Assembly (NCBI GenBank): GCA_021325655.1
Contig: JAJPGT010000025.1
Span: 61,546-125,545 of the forward strand
Source: Pseudomonadota bacterium
GTDB taxonomy: Bacteria > Chloroflexota > UBA6077 > JAJPGT01
Direction: 5' to 3'
Length of the DNA stretch: 64,000 bases
The translations under genes and the position numbers were made by a program. Positions 1-7,809 of the stretch are shown one piece after another (the first letter of the stretch is position 1; each line of letters opens with the position of its first letter). The notes under the pieces were generated by a model that made no database searches, was not told where the DNA came from, and worked only from the letters and a program-made list of their open reading frames with translations.

Positions 1-1152
1 CGGCGGCTGCGTGTAGCTGAAGGTCACGTGCTCGAAGCGGACGTGGCCCTGGACACGCGGCAGGCTGATCGCGCCGGGCCGATCGGTGATCTCCACCGGC
101 AGGTCCAGCACCTCGAACACCCGCTCGAAGCTGACCAGCGAGGTGGCGAACTCCACCCGGGCGTTGGTGAGCGCGGTGAGCGGGCCGTAGAGCTGCTGCA
201 GGTAGAAGCCGAAGGCGACCAGGGTGCCGATGGTGAAGGCGCCGCTCAGCACCAGGTGGCCGCCCACCCAGAACACCAGCGCCAGCCCTAGAGCGCTGGC
301 CAGCCCCAGCCCCATGAAGAACCAGCGGCCGACCACCGCCAGCCGGATCCCGATGTCGCGGACGCGCGTCGCCCGGACCCGGAATCGCGCCATCTCATCG
401 GGCGCCCGGCCAAACAGCTTCACCAGCAGCGCACCCGAGACGTTCAGTGTCTCGTTCATCAGCGCGTTCATCTCCGCGTTCAGATCGAACGACTCGCGGG
501 TGAGGCGGCGCAGGATCAGCCCCACGCGCCGGGCCGGGAGGATGAACAGCGGCAGCACCGCCACCGACAGCAGGGTGAGCCGCCAGTCGAGCGAGACCAT
601 GATCCCGAGCGTCAGCACCACCGAGACGACGTTCGAGATGATGTTCACCATCGTGCTGGTGATCGCCTGCTGCGAGCCGACCACGTCGTTGTTCAGCCGG
701 CTCATTAGCTCGCCGGTGCGGGTATTGGTGAAGAAGCGTAGCGACATCCGCTGCAAGTGCTCGAACAGCGCCTGGCGCAGGTCGGCGATGATCCCTTCGC
801 CAACAGAGGCGCTCAGGTAGCGCTGCGCCACCCCGAGCAATCCATTGAACAGCGGGACGCCGATCATCCCCAGGGCGAGCAGGTTCAGCCGGGCAGCGTT
901 GTGCTCCGGAAGAGCGTGGTCGATCAGGTCGCGGTACAGCAGCGGTGGGACCAGTCCGAGCAGGGTGACGCCCAGGATCGTGGCCAGCATGAGGACGATG
1001 CGCAGCAGGTAGGGGCGGGCGTAGCCGGCGACGCGGCGCAGCATAGCGCGATTGAGCGTCGGCCGATCCTGCTGCTCGTCATAGCGGATAAAGGACCACC
1101 AGCCGCCTTCTTGCACCCCACCCCCGAAGACGCGTCCCCTCATCGCTGCCAT
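1..1152 (-). CDS. ABC exporter, transmembrane half (partial)
   Basis: The N-terminal 384 residues of an MsbA/BmrA-type half-transporter that runs off the left edge. After a glycine-rich start (RVFGGGVQEGGWW) come hydrophobic helices from about residue 47 (IVLMLATILGVTLLGLVPPLL) and a type-I exporter membrane domain with coupling-helix-like RFFTNTRTGELMSRLNNDV near residue 125. The ATPase domain only begins at the edge (GHVRFEHVTFSY), so Walker motifs are outside the window. The first ATG is taken as start; a second in-frame ATG lies 9 bases downstream. Exporters of this type act as dimers in the cytoplasmic membrane; the substrate (lipid, drug or peptide) cannot be told. Confidence 0.9.
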   Translation of the reverse strand, partial: MAAMRGRVFGGGVQEGGWWSFIRYDEQQDRPTLNRAMLRRVAGYARPYLLRIVLMLATILGVTLLGLVPPLLYRDLIDHALPEHNAARLNLLALGMIGVPLFNGLLGVAQRYLSASVGEGIIADLRQALFEHLQRMSLRFFTNTRTGELMSRLNNDVVGSQQAITSTMVNIISNVVSVVLTLGIMVSLDWRLTLLSVAVLPLFILPARRVGLILRRLTRESFDLNAEMNALMNETLNVSGALLVKLFGRAPDEMARFRVRATRVRDIGIRLAVVGRWFFMGLGLASALGLALVFWVGGHLVLSGAFTIGTLVAFGFYLQQLYGPLTALTNARVEFATSLVSFERVFEVLDLPVEITDRPGAISLPRVQGHVRFEHVTFSYTQPP

Positions 1153-1254
1153 TGTACCTGGCCGTTGCACTCCACCCACCGAAATGCCGCGGCCGCTACT
1201 GACACCCTCGATCGTCCCGGCGGCATGCCCCGATGCCGCCCTAGGCTGAGCATC

Positions 1255-1467
1255 CTATGTATGTACCTCGTGTCCAGACGTGGATACGTTGCGCCACGGC
1301 ATCCAAGGGAAGCCTGCTTCCGGCTGCCAGCACCCATAATAGGAGAGCATCAGCCGCCGCGAGGGCAGCACGATCGGCAGTGTCCACTCACGCATACCGA
1401 GCACCCGTAGTAGCGTTCGGTCGAGGGTCAGCAGCTCGTCGGCCATCTGCACGTCGGGGCGAGCCAT
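1255..1467 (-). CDS. possible 70-residue hypothetical protein
   Basis: An ATG-started reading frame in the 410-base gap between the amylomaltase and ABC exporter genes, on their strand. It reads like protein (MARPDVQMADELLTLDRTLL at the start, then SYYGCWQPEAGFPWMPW) and mostly ends its codons in G or C, unlike random shadow frames. There is no convincing Shine-Dalgarno sequence and I do not recognise the family. It could be a remnant of a larger gene. The rest of the gap shows nothing. Confidence 0.3.
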   Translation of the reverse strand: MARPDVQMADELLTLDRTLLRVLGMREWTLPIVLPSRRLMLSYYGCWQPEAGFPWMPWRNVSTSGHEVHT

Positions 1468-1565
1468 TCCCAGAGAAGGCGGAAGATGGTTTCGAGCGCG
1501 CCGGCCTGGGGTGGGGCTGATCTTCACAGATCGGCCGCGGGCTCGTCGAGCGCCCGGCGTGCGTG

Positions 1566-3113
1566 CTACGTACCCGATGGCGTCCAGCGGTTGGCGCGGC
1601 CGTAGGTGTGGCTGAGCTCGGCCAGGCTGGTGGCGCAGTCCGGGCTGAGCTGGCCCGCGCGCAGCCGCCAGGACCAGTTGCCGCCAGCGCGGCCGGGGAC
1701 GTTCATTCGGGCCTCGCTCCCCAGCCCGAGCACGTCCTGCACCGGGGCGATGGCGATGTCGGCGATGGAGGCGAGCGCCAGGCGCAGCAGCCCCAGGTGG
1801 ATCCGTCCCGGACGGTAGCCCAGGTAGCGCAGGAGGTGGCCGCGGGTGCGGTCGTCCAGGCCGGCGAACCAGCCGACGCTGGTGTCGTTGTCGTGGGTGC
1901 CGGTGTAGACGACGCAGTTGTGGACGTAGTTGTGGGGCAGGTGGGGGTTGTCGGCATCGCCACCAAAGGCGAACTGGAGCACCCGCATCCCGGGGTAGCC
2001 GAGCTGCTCGCGCAGCGCGATGACGTCTGGGGTGATGAGGCCGAGGTCTTCGACGATGATCGGCAGCGGCCCGAGCGCGGCGGCGAGCGCCGCGAACAGC
2101 GCCGCGCCCGGCCCCGGCACCCATTCGCCGCGGATGGCGGTGCGCTCGCCGGCAGGCACCTGCCAGGAGGCCTGGAAGCCGCGGAAGTGGTCCAGCCGCA
2201 CCAGCTCCACCTGGCGCAGGGTCCAGCGGAAGCGCTCGATCCACCAGGCGAAGCCGCCCGCTCGCTGCCGCTCCCAGTCGTACACCGGGTTGCCCCAGAG
2301 CTGGCCCTCGGCGGAGAAGTAGTCGGGCGGGACGCCGGCCACCCCGATCGGCTCGCCGGCGGGGGTGAGCTTGAACTGCTCCGGATGAGCCCAGACGTCG
2401 GCGCTGTCCAGGGCGACGAAGATGGGGAGGTCGCCCACCAGGTGCACGTCGCGGGCGTTGGCGTACCGCTTCAGCCGCGACCACTGGGCGTCGAAGGCGT
2501 ACTGGAGGAACTGCTGGAAGCCGACCTCTACGGAGAGCCGCGCGCGCGCCGCGTTCAGCACGGCGGGTTGGCGCTGGCGGAGCTCAGCGGGCCAGGCGCG
2601 CCAGTCGCGGCCGCCGTGCGCTGCCTTGAGCGCGGCGTACAATGCGTAGTCGTCCAGCCAGTCCCGCGCCTGCTCGCGGAAGGCGCCGAAGTCGGGGCCG
2701 TCCAGGCCGCCGGTGGCGGCAAAGCGCTCGTACGCCCGCCGCAGCCGCGGCAGCTTAGCGGCGCGCACCCTGGCGAAGTCCACTCGCTCGGCCGGGGCGT
2801 CCGGGGCGCTGGCCAGGTCGTCGCTGTCCAGCAGCCCCTCCTCGGCCAGCGCCGCCAGCGAGATGAGCAGCGGGTTGCCGGCGAAGGCAGACTCGGCAGC
2901 GTAGGGGGAGCCATCGGCGTCGGGCGGGCCGAGCGGCAGGATCTGCCAGAGCCGCTGCTCCGCGGCGGCCAGGAAGTCGACGAAGCGGTACGCCTCGTCG
3001 CCCAGGTCGCCGATCCCCTGTCCGCCCGGGAGCGAGGTGGGGTGCAGCAGGAGCCCGCTGGCGCGCGGCCAGCGGCGCTGGCTGGACGGTGGCGGCGGCG
3101 TCTGCTCGGGCAC
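1566..3113 (-). CDS. malQ: 4-alpha-glucanotransferase (amylomaltase)
   Basis: Cytosolic GH77 enzyme that transfers alpha-1,4-glucan segments between maltodextrins, feeding glycogen or maltose metabolism. All active-site motifs are present: the nucleophile Asp in VRLDHFRGF, the acid/base Glu in IVEDLGLITPDV and the transition-state Asp in GTHDNDTS. The N-terminal RASGLLLHPTSLPG is the usual family start. About 515 residues from GTG 3113, normal length. An earlier ATG at 3212 would give an unnatural N-terminus and overlap the divergent peptidase gene, so I prefer the GTG. A TACAAC hexamer lies 5 bases before that GTG, suggesting a leaderless mRNA. Confidence 0.93.
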   Translation of the reverse strand: MPEQTPPPPSSQRRWPRASGLLLHPTSLPGGQGIGDLGDEAYRFVDFLAAAEQRLWQILPLGPPDADGSPYAAESAFAGNPLLISLAALAEEGLLDSDDLASAPDAPAERVDFARVRAAKLPRLRRAYERFAATGGLDGPDFGAFREQARDWLDDYALYAALKAAHGGRDWRAWPAELRQRQPAVLNAARARLSVEVGFQQFLQYAFDAQWSRLKRYANARDVHLVGDLPIFVALDSADVWAHPEQFKLTPAGEPIGVAGVPPDYFSAEGQLWGNPVYDWERQRAGGFAWWIERFRWTLRQVELVRLDHFRGFQASWQVPAGERTAIRGEWVPGPGAALFAALAAALGPLPIIVEDLGLITPDVIALREQLGYPGMRVLQFAFGGDADNPHLPHNYVHNCVVYTGTHDNDTSVGWFAGLDDRTRGHLLRYLGYRPGRIHLGLLRLALASIADIAIAPVQDVLGLGSEARMNVPGRAGGNWSWRLRAGQLSPDCATSLAELSHTYGRANRWTPSGT

Positions 3114-3118
3114 GAGAT

Positions 3119-3124
3119 GTTGTA
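3119..3124 (-). promoter_or_regulatory. -10-like hexamer, leaderless malQ start
   Basis: On the minus strand TACAAC is followed by 5 bases and the chosen GTG of malQ. No good -35 hexamer is seen. The spacing would place the transcription start at or next to the start codon. Confidence 0.3.
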
Positions 3125-3201
3125 CCAGCCCCGACCAGCCCTGGCAGCACGTTGCGCGCCAGCGTGGCGCGCGGGCATGCTTGAGCGACGGAGAGGCGAC
3201 G

Positions 3202-4461
3202 ATGGCGGTCACGACGACGGCAGCGGGTGCGCTAGCGCGGCATTTGGAGCCGGCGGCGCTGAAGCGGTTCCTGCGCTACGCGCGGGTGGATACGCAGGCG
3301 CGCGAGGGGCGGCCCAGCCCCTCCTCGCCCGGCCAGGTGCGGCTGGGTCGAAGGCTGGTGCAGGAGCTGCAGGCGCTCGGGCTGCGCGACGCGCAGCAGG
3401 ACGCGCACGGGATCGTCACCGCGACGCTGCCGGCAACCGTGGACGGGGCGCCGACGATCGGGCTGCTGGCCCACCTGGACACCTCGCCCCAGGCGCCTGG
3501 AAACGTGAAGCCGCGGCTGATCCGGGGCTACGACGGCAGCGCAATCCGCTTCCCGGCCGATCCCAGCCTGTCGCTCGACCCGGCCGAGGATGAGGAGCTG
3601 TCTGGCTGCGTTGGCCACGACCTGGTCTTCAGCCAGGGCGACACGCTGCTCGGGGCGGACGACAAGGCCGGGGTGGCGGCGATCGTGGCCGCGGTGGAGC
3701 ATCTGGCGCACCATCCCGAGCTGCCCCGGCCCACCCTGCGCCTCGCCTTCACTCCAGATGAGGAGATCGCCAGCGGGGTAGAGCACCTGGACCCGACGAC
3801 GTTCGGCGCCGAGGCGGCCTATACCCTGGACGGCGGCGGGGCCGGCATCGTCGAGGCGGAGTCGTTCTCCGCCGACAAGGCGGTGCTGCGGGTGCGCGGC
3901 CGCTCCGCCCACCCGGGCATGGCCGGGGCGCAGCTCGTCAACGCCCTGCGCGTCGCCGCCCGCTTCGTCGCCCTGATCGACCTGCCCACCCCCGAGACCA
4001 CGCGCGGCCGCGAGGGCTTCGTCCACCCCTACCATATCCAGGGCACCGAGGAGCTGGCCGAGGTCACGCTGATCCTGCGCTCGTTCGAGGAGCGCGAGCT
4101 GCGCGAGCAGGAGGCGCGGCTGCGGGCGCTCGCCGCCGAGGCGGCGCGGAGCGAGCCGCGCGCCAGCTACGAGCTGGTGGTGACGCCGCAGTACCGCAAT
4201 ATGGCCGAGACGCTGCGGCGCTTCCCCTGGGTGGTGGACCGCGCGGTGGAGGCGATCCGCCGGGCCGGGCTGGAGCCGCGCTTCGGGCTGATCCGCGGCG
4301 GCACCGACGGCTCGATCCTCTCCAACCGCGGCCTGCCCTGCCCAAACCTCTCCAGCGGCCAGCACCGCATCCACTCCACCCGCGAGTGGCTCTGCGCCCG
4401 CGAGCTGGGCCAGGCGGCGGAAGTGGTCGTCCACCTCGTCGCGATCTGGGCCGCGGGCTGA
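3202..4461 (+). CDS. pepT: peptidase T-like tripeptide aminopeptidase (M20)
   Basis: Dinuclear zinc exopeptidase of family M20 that removes N-terminal residues from tripeptides in the cytosol. Metal and catalytic residues are visible in order: His-Asp in LLAHLDTS, bridging Asp in LLGADDKAG, Glu-Glu in TPDEEIASG, Asp in YTLDGG and the late His in QHRIHSTREW. The RSAHPG motif of the dimerisation/lid domain is also present. 419 residues, normal for PepT. ATG 3202 is chosen because GGAGAGG precedes it by 6-7 bases. Divergent from malQ; the stop lies just before the LexA-box promoter of the repair genes. Confidence 0.93.
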   Translation: MAVTTTAAGALARHLEPAALKRFLRYARVDTQAREGRPSPSSPGQVRLGRRLVQELQALGLRDAQQDAHGIVTATLPATVDGAPTIGLLAHLDTSPQAPGNVKPRLIRGYDGSAIRFPADPSLSLDPAEDEELSGCVGHDLVFSQGDTLLGADDKAGVAAIVAAVEHLAHHPELPRPTLRLAFTPDEEIASGVEHLDPTTFGAEAAYTLDGGGAGIVEAESFSADKAVLRVRGRSAHPGMAGAQLVNALRVAARFVALIDLPTPETTRGREGFVHPYHIQGTEELAEVTLILRSFEERELREQEARLRALAAEAARSEPRASYELVVTPQYRNMAETLRRFPWVVDRAVEAIRRAGLEPRFGLIRGGTDGSILSNRGLPCPNLSSGQHRIHSTREWLCARELGQAAEVVVHLVAIWAAG

Positions 4462-4503
4462 GCCAGCCCCGCCTCCCGCGAGCACGCACCCGCGCCCGTG
4501 CGG

Positions 4504-4523
4504 TATACTACGAACAAATGTTC
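4504..4523 (+). promoter_or_regulatory. SOS promoter: -10 with LexA box
   Basis: TATACT (4504-4509) is followed two bases later by GAACAAATGTTC (4512-4523), an exact GAAC-N4-GTTC site of the Gram-positive LexA type. The box covers the expected transcription start, an arrangement fit for repression. It precedes the helix-hairpin-helix/XPB genes. Confidence 0.75.
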
Positions 4524-4542
4524 TAATCCCCGAGGCGGCGCG

Positions 4543-5007
4543 GTGGACAACGTCCAGGCGGCAAAGACGGTCTTCTCCATCGCCTCCCTGCTCGAAGCGC
4601 AGGGGGCCAACCCCTACCGCGTCCGCGCCTACCGCCGCGCCGCCGTCGGGCTGCTCCGGCTGCCTGAGCAGGCGGAGCGCTACGCCAACGCCCAGGGGCA
4701 GCTCGAGCTGCCCTGGCTGGGCGAGCGGCTGCGGCGCAAGCTCGGGGAGCTGGTGACCCGGGGGCGGATGCAGTTCCACGATGAGCTGCTGGCCGAGCTG
4801 CCCGAGGGGTACCGGACGCTGCTGGCGGTGCCGGGCGTCGGCCCGAAGACGGCAGAGCGGCTGATCCGCGAGCTGAAGATCGAGGGCGTGGCGGCGCTCG
4901 CCGCTGCCGCGCGCCGGGGCGAGCTGCGGACGCTGCGCGGCATCGGCGTGGTCCGCGAGCAGCGGCTGGGCGAGGCCGCCGAGCGGCTGCTGGCCGAGGT
5001 GGCGTAG
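4543..5007 (+). CDS. helix-hairpin-helix DNA-binding protein, PolX N-domain-like
   Basis: A 154-residue protein made only of the DNA-binding part of family X polymerases. Residues 5-45 (AAKTVFSIASLLEAQGANPY and on) match the N-terminal 8-kDa-like helical domain; residues 85-135 hold tandem hairpins (LLAVPGVGPKTAERLI and LRTLRGIGVVREQRL). There is no nucleotidyltransferase or PHP domain. GTG 4543 is chosen because GAGG lies 7 bases before it; the upstream ATG at 4498 sits on the promoter. First gene of an SOS-controlled pair with the XPB-like helicase 69 bases downstream, so it probably helps recognise DNA structure or damage for that helicase (inference). Confidence 0.8.
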   Translation: MDNVQAAKTVFSIASLLEAQGANPYRVRAYRRAAVGLLRLPEQAERYANAQGQLELPWLGERLRRKLGELVTRGRMQFHDELLAELPEGYRTLLAVPGVGPKTAERLIRELKIEGVAALAAAARRGELRTLRGIGVVREQRLGEAAERLLAEVA

Positions 5008-5076
5008 GGGCGTGCTCTGCGCCCGGTGGCCGCGTTCGGGACCGCGCGGCCGTTCCATACCCCCGAGGAGCCTGGA

Positions 5077-6372
5077 GTGGACCGATTTGCTGGGATGCTC
5101 AAGACGCTGGAGACGCCGGCCGAAGCTGACGCCGAGACGCTGCTCGATCCGCTCGCTGATGACGCTGAGGGGCTGGATGAGGAGCTGCTGGAGCGCTACG
5201 CGCTGCCGTTTTCTCCCCGGCTGGCGGTCCAGCCGCGGCCGTACCAGCGCGAGGCGCTGCGCACCTGGCTGGCAAACGCCGGCCGCGGGGTGGTAGTGCT
5301 GCCGACTGGCGCGGGCAAGACGGTGCTGGCCCTCATGGCGCTGGAGCAGGCGCCCGTGCGGACGCTGGTGATCGTGCCGACCATCGACCTGCTGCGCCAG
5401 TGGCGCACCGGGCTGATCGAGAAGGCCGGGGTGCCGGCAGACCAGGTGGGGATCGTCGGTGGCGGCGAGCGCTCGCCCCGGGCGATCACGGTGATGACCT
5501 ACGACTCCGCGGCGATGCCGCGCCGGTCGCTGGCCGACTACGGGCTGCTGATCGTGGACGAGGTCCACCATCTGCCGGCGCCCACCTACCGGGCGATCGC
5601 CGCCAAGGCGGCCGCCCCCTGGCGGCTGGGGCTCAGTGCCACCCCGGAGCGCTCGGACGGCGCACATGTCGACCTGGCGGAGCTGATCGGGCCGGAGGTG
5701 TATCGCCGCCTGCCCGCCGACCTCTCGCGCGACGGCCACATCGCCAGCTACCGCGAGAAGCGAATCTTCGTCGACCTCTCGCCCCAGGAGCGGGCCCGCT
5801 ACGACGCGCTGATGGCGGAGTGGAAGTGGTACCTGGCGACCAAGCGCAGCTTCCTGCTGCACGGCAACCTGTTCGAGCAGATCGTCCGCCAGAGCGCCTA
5901 CGACCCGGGCGCGCGCAAGGCGCTGCAGGCGCACCACCAGGCGCGGATGATCGCGCTCAACGCCGAGGGCAAGCTGGCACGGGTGGAGGAGCTGCTCACC
6001 AAGCACCGCGACGAGCACGTCATCGTCTTCTCCGAGTACAGCGCAATGGTCTACACGATCAGCCGCCACCTCGGGCTGCCGGCGATCACCTATCGCACCC
6101 CCGCCGACGAGCGCCGGCTGATCCTGGAGCGCTTCCGCGCCGGCCGCTACACCAAGCTGGTGACCGGACGGGTGCTGAACGAGGGGGTGGACGTGCCCGA
6201 CGCGAACGTCGCGATCGTCGTTAGCGGCAGCGCCGCCACCCGCGAGTACATCCAGCGTCTCGGGCGGGTGCTCCGCCCCAAGCCGCGCGGGGCGGTCCTG
6301 TACGAGATCATCAGCCGCCAGACCACCGAGGGCCGCGCCGCCCGCGCCCGCCGTCCCGCTGGATCGAGCTGA
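5077..6372 (+). CDS. XPB/RAD25-like superfamily 2 DNA helicase
   Basis: A 431-residue 3'-5' type SF2 helicase related to the XPB subunit of TFIIH. After about 55 acidic residues comes the Q-like region RPYQREALRTWL, Walker A LPTGAGKT, Walker B DEVHH, motif III GLSATPERSDG, a helical thumb-like insert (residues 225-305), and motif VI QRLGRVLRP. The N-terminal damage-recognition domain of archaeal XPB is reduced or lost. GTG 5077 is preferred to GTG 5026 because GAGGAG sits 6 bases before it. It is followed by the Bax1 gene, its known partner in archaea, which supports a role in nucleotide-excision-like repair. Confidence 0.9.
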   Translation: MDRFAGMLKTLETPAEADAETLLDPLADDAEGLDEELLERYALPFSPRLAVQPRPYQREALRTWLANAGRGVVVLPTGAGKTVLALMALEQAPVRTLVIVPTIDLLRQWRTGLIEKAGVPADQVGIVGGGERSPRAITVMTYDSAAMPRRSLADYGLLIVDEVHHLPAPTYRAIAAKAAAPWRLGLSATPERSDGAHVDLAELIGPEVYRRLPADLSRDGHIASYREKRIFVDLSPQERARYDALMAEWKWYLATKRSFLLHGNLFEQIVRQSAYDPGARKALQAHHQARMIALNAEGKLARVEELLTKHRDEHVIVFSEYSAMVYTISRHLGLPAITYRTPADERRLILERFRAGRYTKLVTGRVLNEGVDVPDANVAIVVSGSAATREYIQRLGRVLRPKPRGAVLYEIISRQTTEGRAARARRPAGSS

Positions 6373-6410
6373 GCGCGGCGTACCGCCGCGGCGCGGCCGC
6401 GCGTTCCGGC

Positions 6411-6429
6411 TATAATAGAACATTCGTTC
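6411..6429 (+). promoter_or_regulatory. SOS promoter: consensus -10 with LexA box
   Basis: A perfect TATAAT (6411-6416) is followed by GAACATTCGTTC (6418-6429), again an exact GAAC-N4-GTTC box, with an AAAAGG ribosome-binding site 1-6 bases after it. Same geometry as the box at 4504, so the DUF790 gene has its own SOS promoter in addition to any readthrough. Confidence 0.8.
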
Positions 6430-6444
6430 TAAAAGGTGGGCGGC

Positions 6445-7752
6445 ATGGCGTTCCCCCTCAAGGACGTGCGGTTCACCACTCGACGCAGCGGCGACCGGCT
6501 GACGGTCTACCCGCGCTTGCTGCGCGACCGCGCGGCGCTCCCCAAGATCGACATCGCCATCCAGTACTTCGAATCCCTGCTCGGCCGCGAGCGGCGCGAG
6601 CTCGATCCGGAGGTGCTGGCCCACTTTTTTGCCGACCACAAGCTGGCCCGCTGCGTGGTCGCCTGCCTGGCCCAGAGCTACCGCTACCGGCCGCGGCCGC
6701 TGGAGGTGATCGTCACCCGCGCTGCGCTGCGCAAGCTCCAGCGCCTCGGTGTTGCTGCCCCAAAGGCGCTCCGCGCGCGGCTGTACGATCGGCTCAACGA
6801 CTTCGGCCACGGCTTTCTCCCGAGCGCGGGGCGCGAGGAGACCCTGGGGCGGATCGAGCACGAGCTCGGGCTGCGCCGGGGCGAGCTGGAGCGGCTGCTC
6901 TACCTGGATGCCGAGGAGCACGCCATCCTGGTCCGGGTCGGGGCTCCGCCGAGTGGCGAGGATGTGGTTGCGCAGTACAACCTGGGGATGCTGCTGGCGC
7001 TGCTCCGCCACGCTGAGCGGGTGGAACTGACCTACGTCGGCCGGTCGGCGGCGGAGCGGGCCGCCCTGCTGGCGCTCTGCGCCGCCAACGGGGTGGAGGC
7101 GGAGGCTGCTGCTGAGGGACGGCACGGGCTGCGGCTGCGGCTGCACGGCCGCCAGGACGCACTCGGCGTCTGGACACGCCACGGGCAGAAGCTGGCACGG
7201 ACAGTGGTCCAGCTCCTGGAGCGGGGACGCGAGGCGATTATTGACGGCGCGGCGACCGTAGCGCTGAAGGAGCGGCGGGCGGTACTGCGGCTGAGCGGCG
7301 AGGGGCTGGACATCCTGAGCGGGGCGTCGACGCTGGGCGGGGCGCCGCTGCCTGGCGCCGGCTGGGCGGACGACGCGGGCTGGTCACCGGTGGAGGTGGG
7401 ACGGGCCCTGGCCGGGCCGCGTCCCGCCGGCGACGGGGCGCGGCTGCGCCGGGCGCCCGAGCCACGCGCCTGGGCCGCCGGCGTGCTCGTCCCGGACCTG
7501 CTGGTGCAGATCGGGGCGCGGGGCGCCCTGGTGTGCGTCGTGCGCTCGCCCGAGCACGGGGCGCGGCTCGCCCGGATCGCTCCCGGCGCCACCTCGGGTG
7601 AGCCACTGCTGTTCGCCGGGAGCGAGGCGGCACTGGCCCCGCTGGCCGCGGCCGGCGCGAGCGTCCTGCCTCTGCCCCATCCGGACCTGCCGGCGATCAT
7701 CCAGGCGCTGAAGCGCCGCGCCGAGGCGAGCGCCGTCGCCCAGGTCGCCTGA
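6445..7752 (+). CDS. Bax1-like (DUF790) partner of XPB helicase
   Basis: A 435-residue DUF790 protein. In archaea this family (Bax1) binds XPB and acts as the nuclease of the pair. The conserved N-terminal part is clear (IAIQYFESLLGRERRELDPE, then LARCVVACLAQSYRYR), as is the middle YNLGMLLALLRHAERVEL. In the C-terminal nuclease region VPDLLVQIG keeps the Asp, but the usual E-I-V-G-F-W stretch reads VCVVRSPEH, so an expected acidic catalytic residue and lysine are not evident; nuclease activity is uncertain. ATG 6445 is chosen because AAAAGG lies 8 bases upstream; GTG 6436 overlaps that site. Confidence 0.85.
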   Translation: MAFPLKDVRFTTRRSGDRLTVYPRLLRDRAALPKIDIAIQYFESLLGRERRELDPEVLAHFFADHKLARCVVACLAQSYRYRPRPLEVIVTRAALRKLQRLGVAAPKALRARLYDRLNDFGHGFLPSAGREETLGRIEHELGLRRGELERLLYLDAEEHAILVRVGAPPSGEDVVAQYNLGMLLALLRHAERVELTYVGRSAAERAALLALCAANGVEAEAAAEGRHGLRLRLHGRQDALGVWTRHGQKLARTVVQLLERGREAIIDGAATVALKERRAVLRLSGEGLDILSGASTLGGAPLPGAGWADDAGWSPVEVGRALAGPRPAGDGARLRRAPEPRAWAAGVLVPDLLVQIGARGALVCVVRSPEHGARLARIAPGATSGEPLLFAGSEAALAPLAAAGASVLPLPHPDLPAIIQALKRRAEASAVAQVA

Positions 7753-7764
7753 GCCGTCCCAACC

Positions 7765-7788
7765 GGGAGCCCCAGGCAGGGGGCTCCC
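7765..7788 (+). terminator. terminator-like hairpin after the repair genes
   Basis: GGGAGCCCC and GGGGCTCCC form a perfect 9-bp stem with a 6-base loop, 13 bases after the Bax1 stop. No T-run follows. Confidence 0.55.
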
Positions 7789-7796
7789 AGGAGCAG

Positions 7797-7802
7797 TAGA
7801 AT
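7797..7802 (+). promoter_or_regulatory. -10 hexamer of a probable leaderless gene
   Basis: TAGAAT ends 7 bases before the GTG at 7810 and no Shine-Dalgarno sequence is present, so transcription would start at the start codon. No -35 match is seen. Confidence 0.4.
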
Positions 7803-7809
7803 AAGCGGC

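Noticed and set aside
3232..7182. A 1316-codon open frame on the minus strand
   Set aside because: It is antisense to pepT, the HhH gene, XPB and Bax1, which all have clear motifs. The long frame is an effect of high GC and codon bias.
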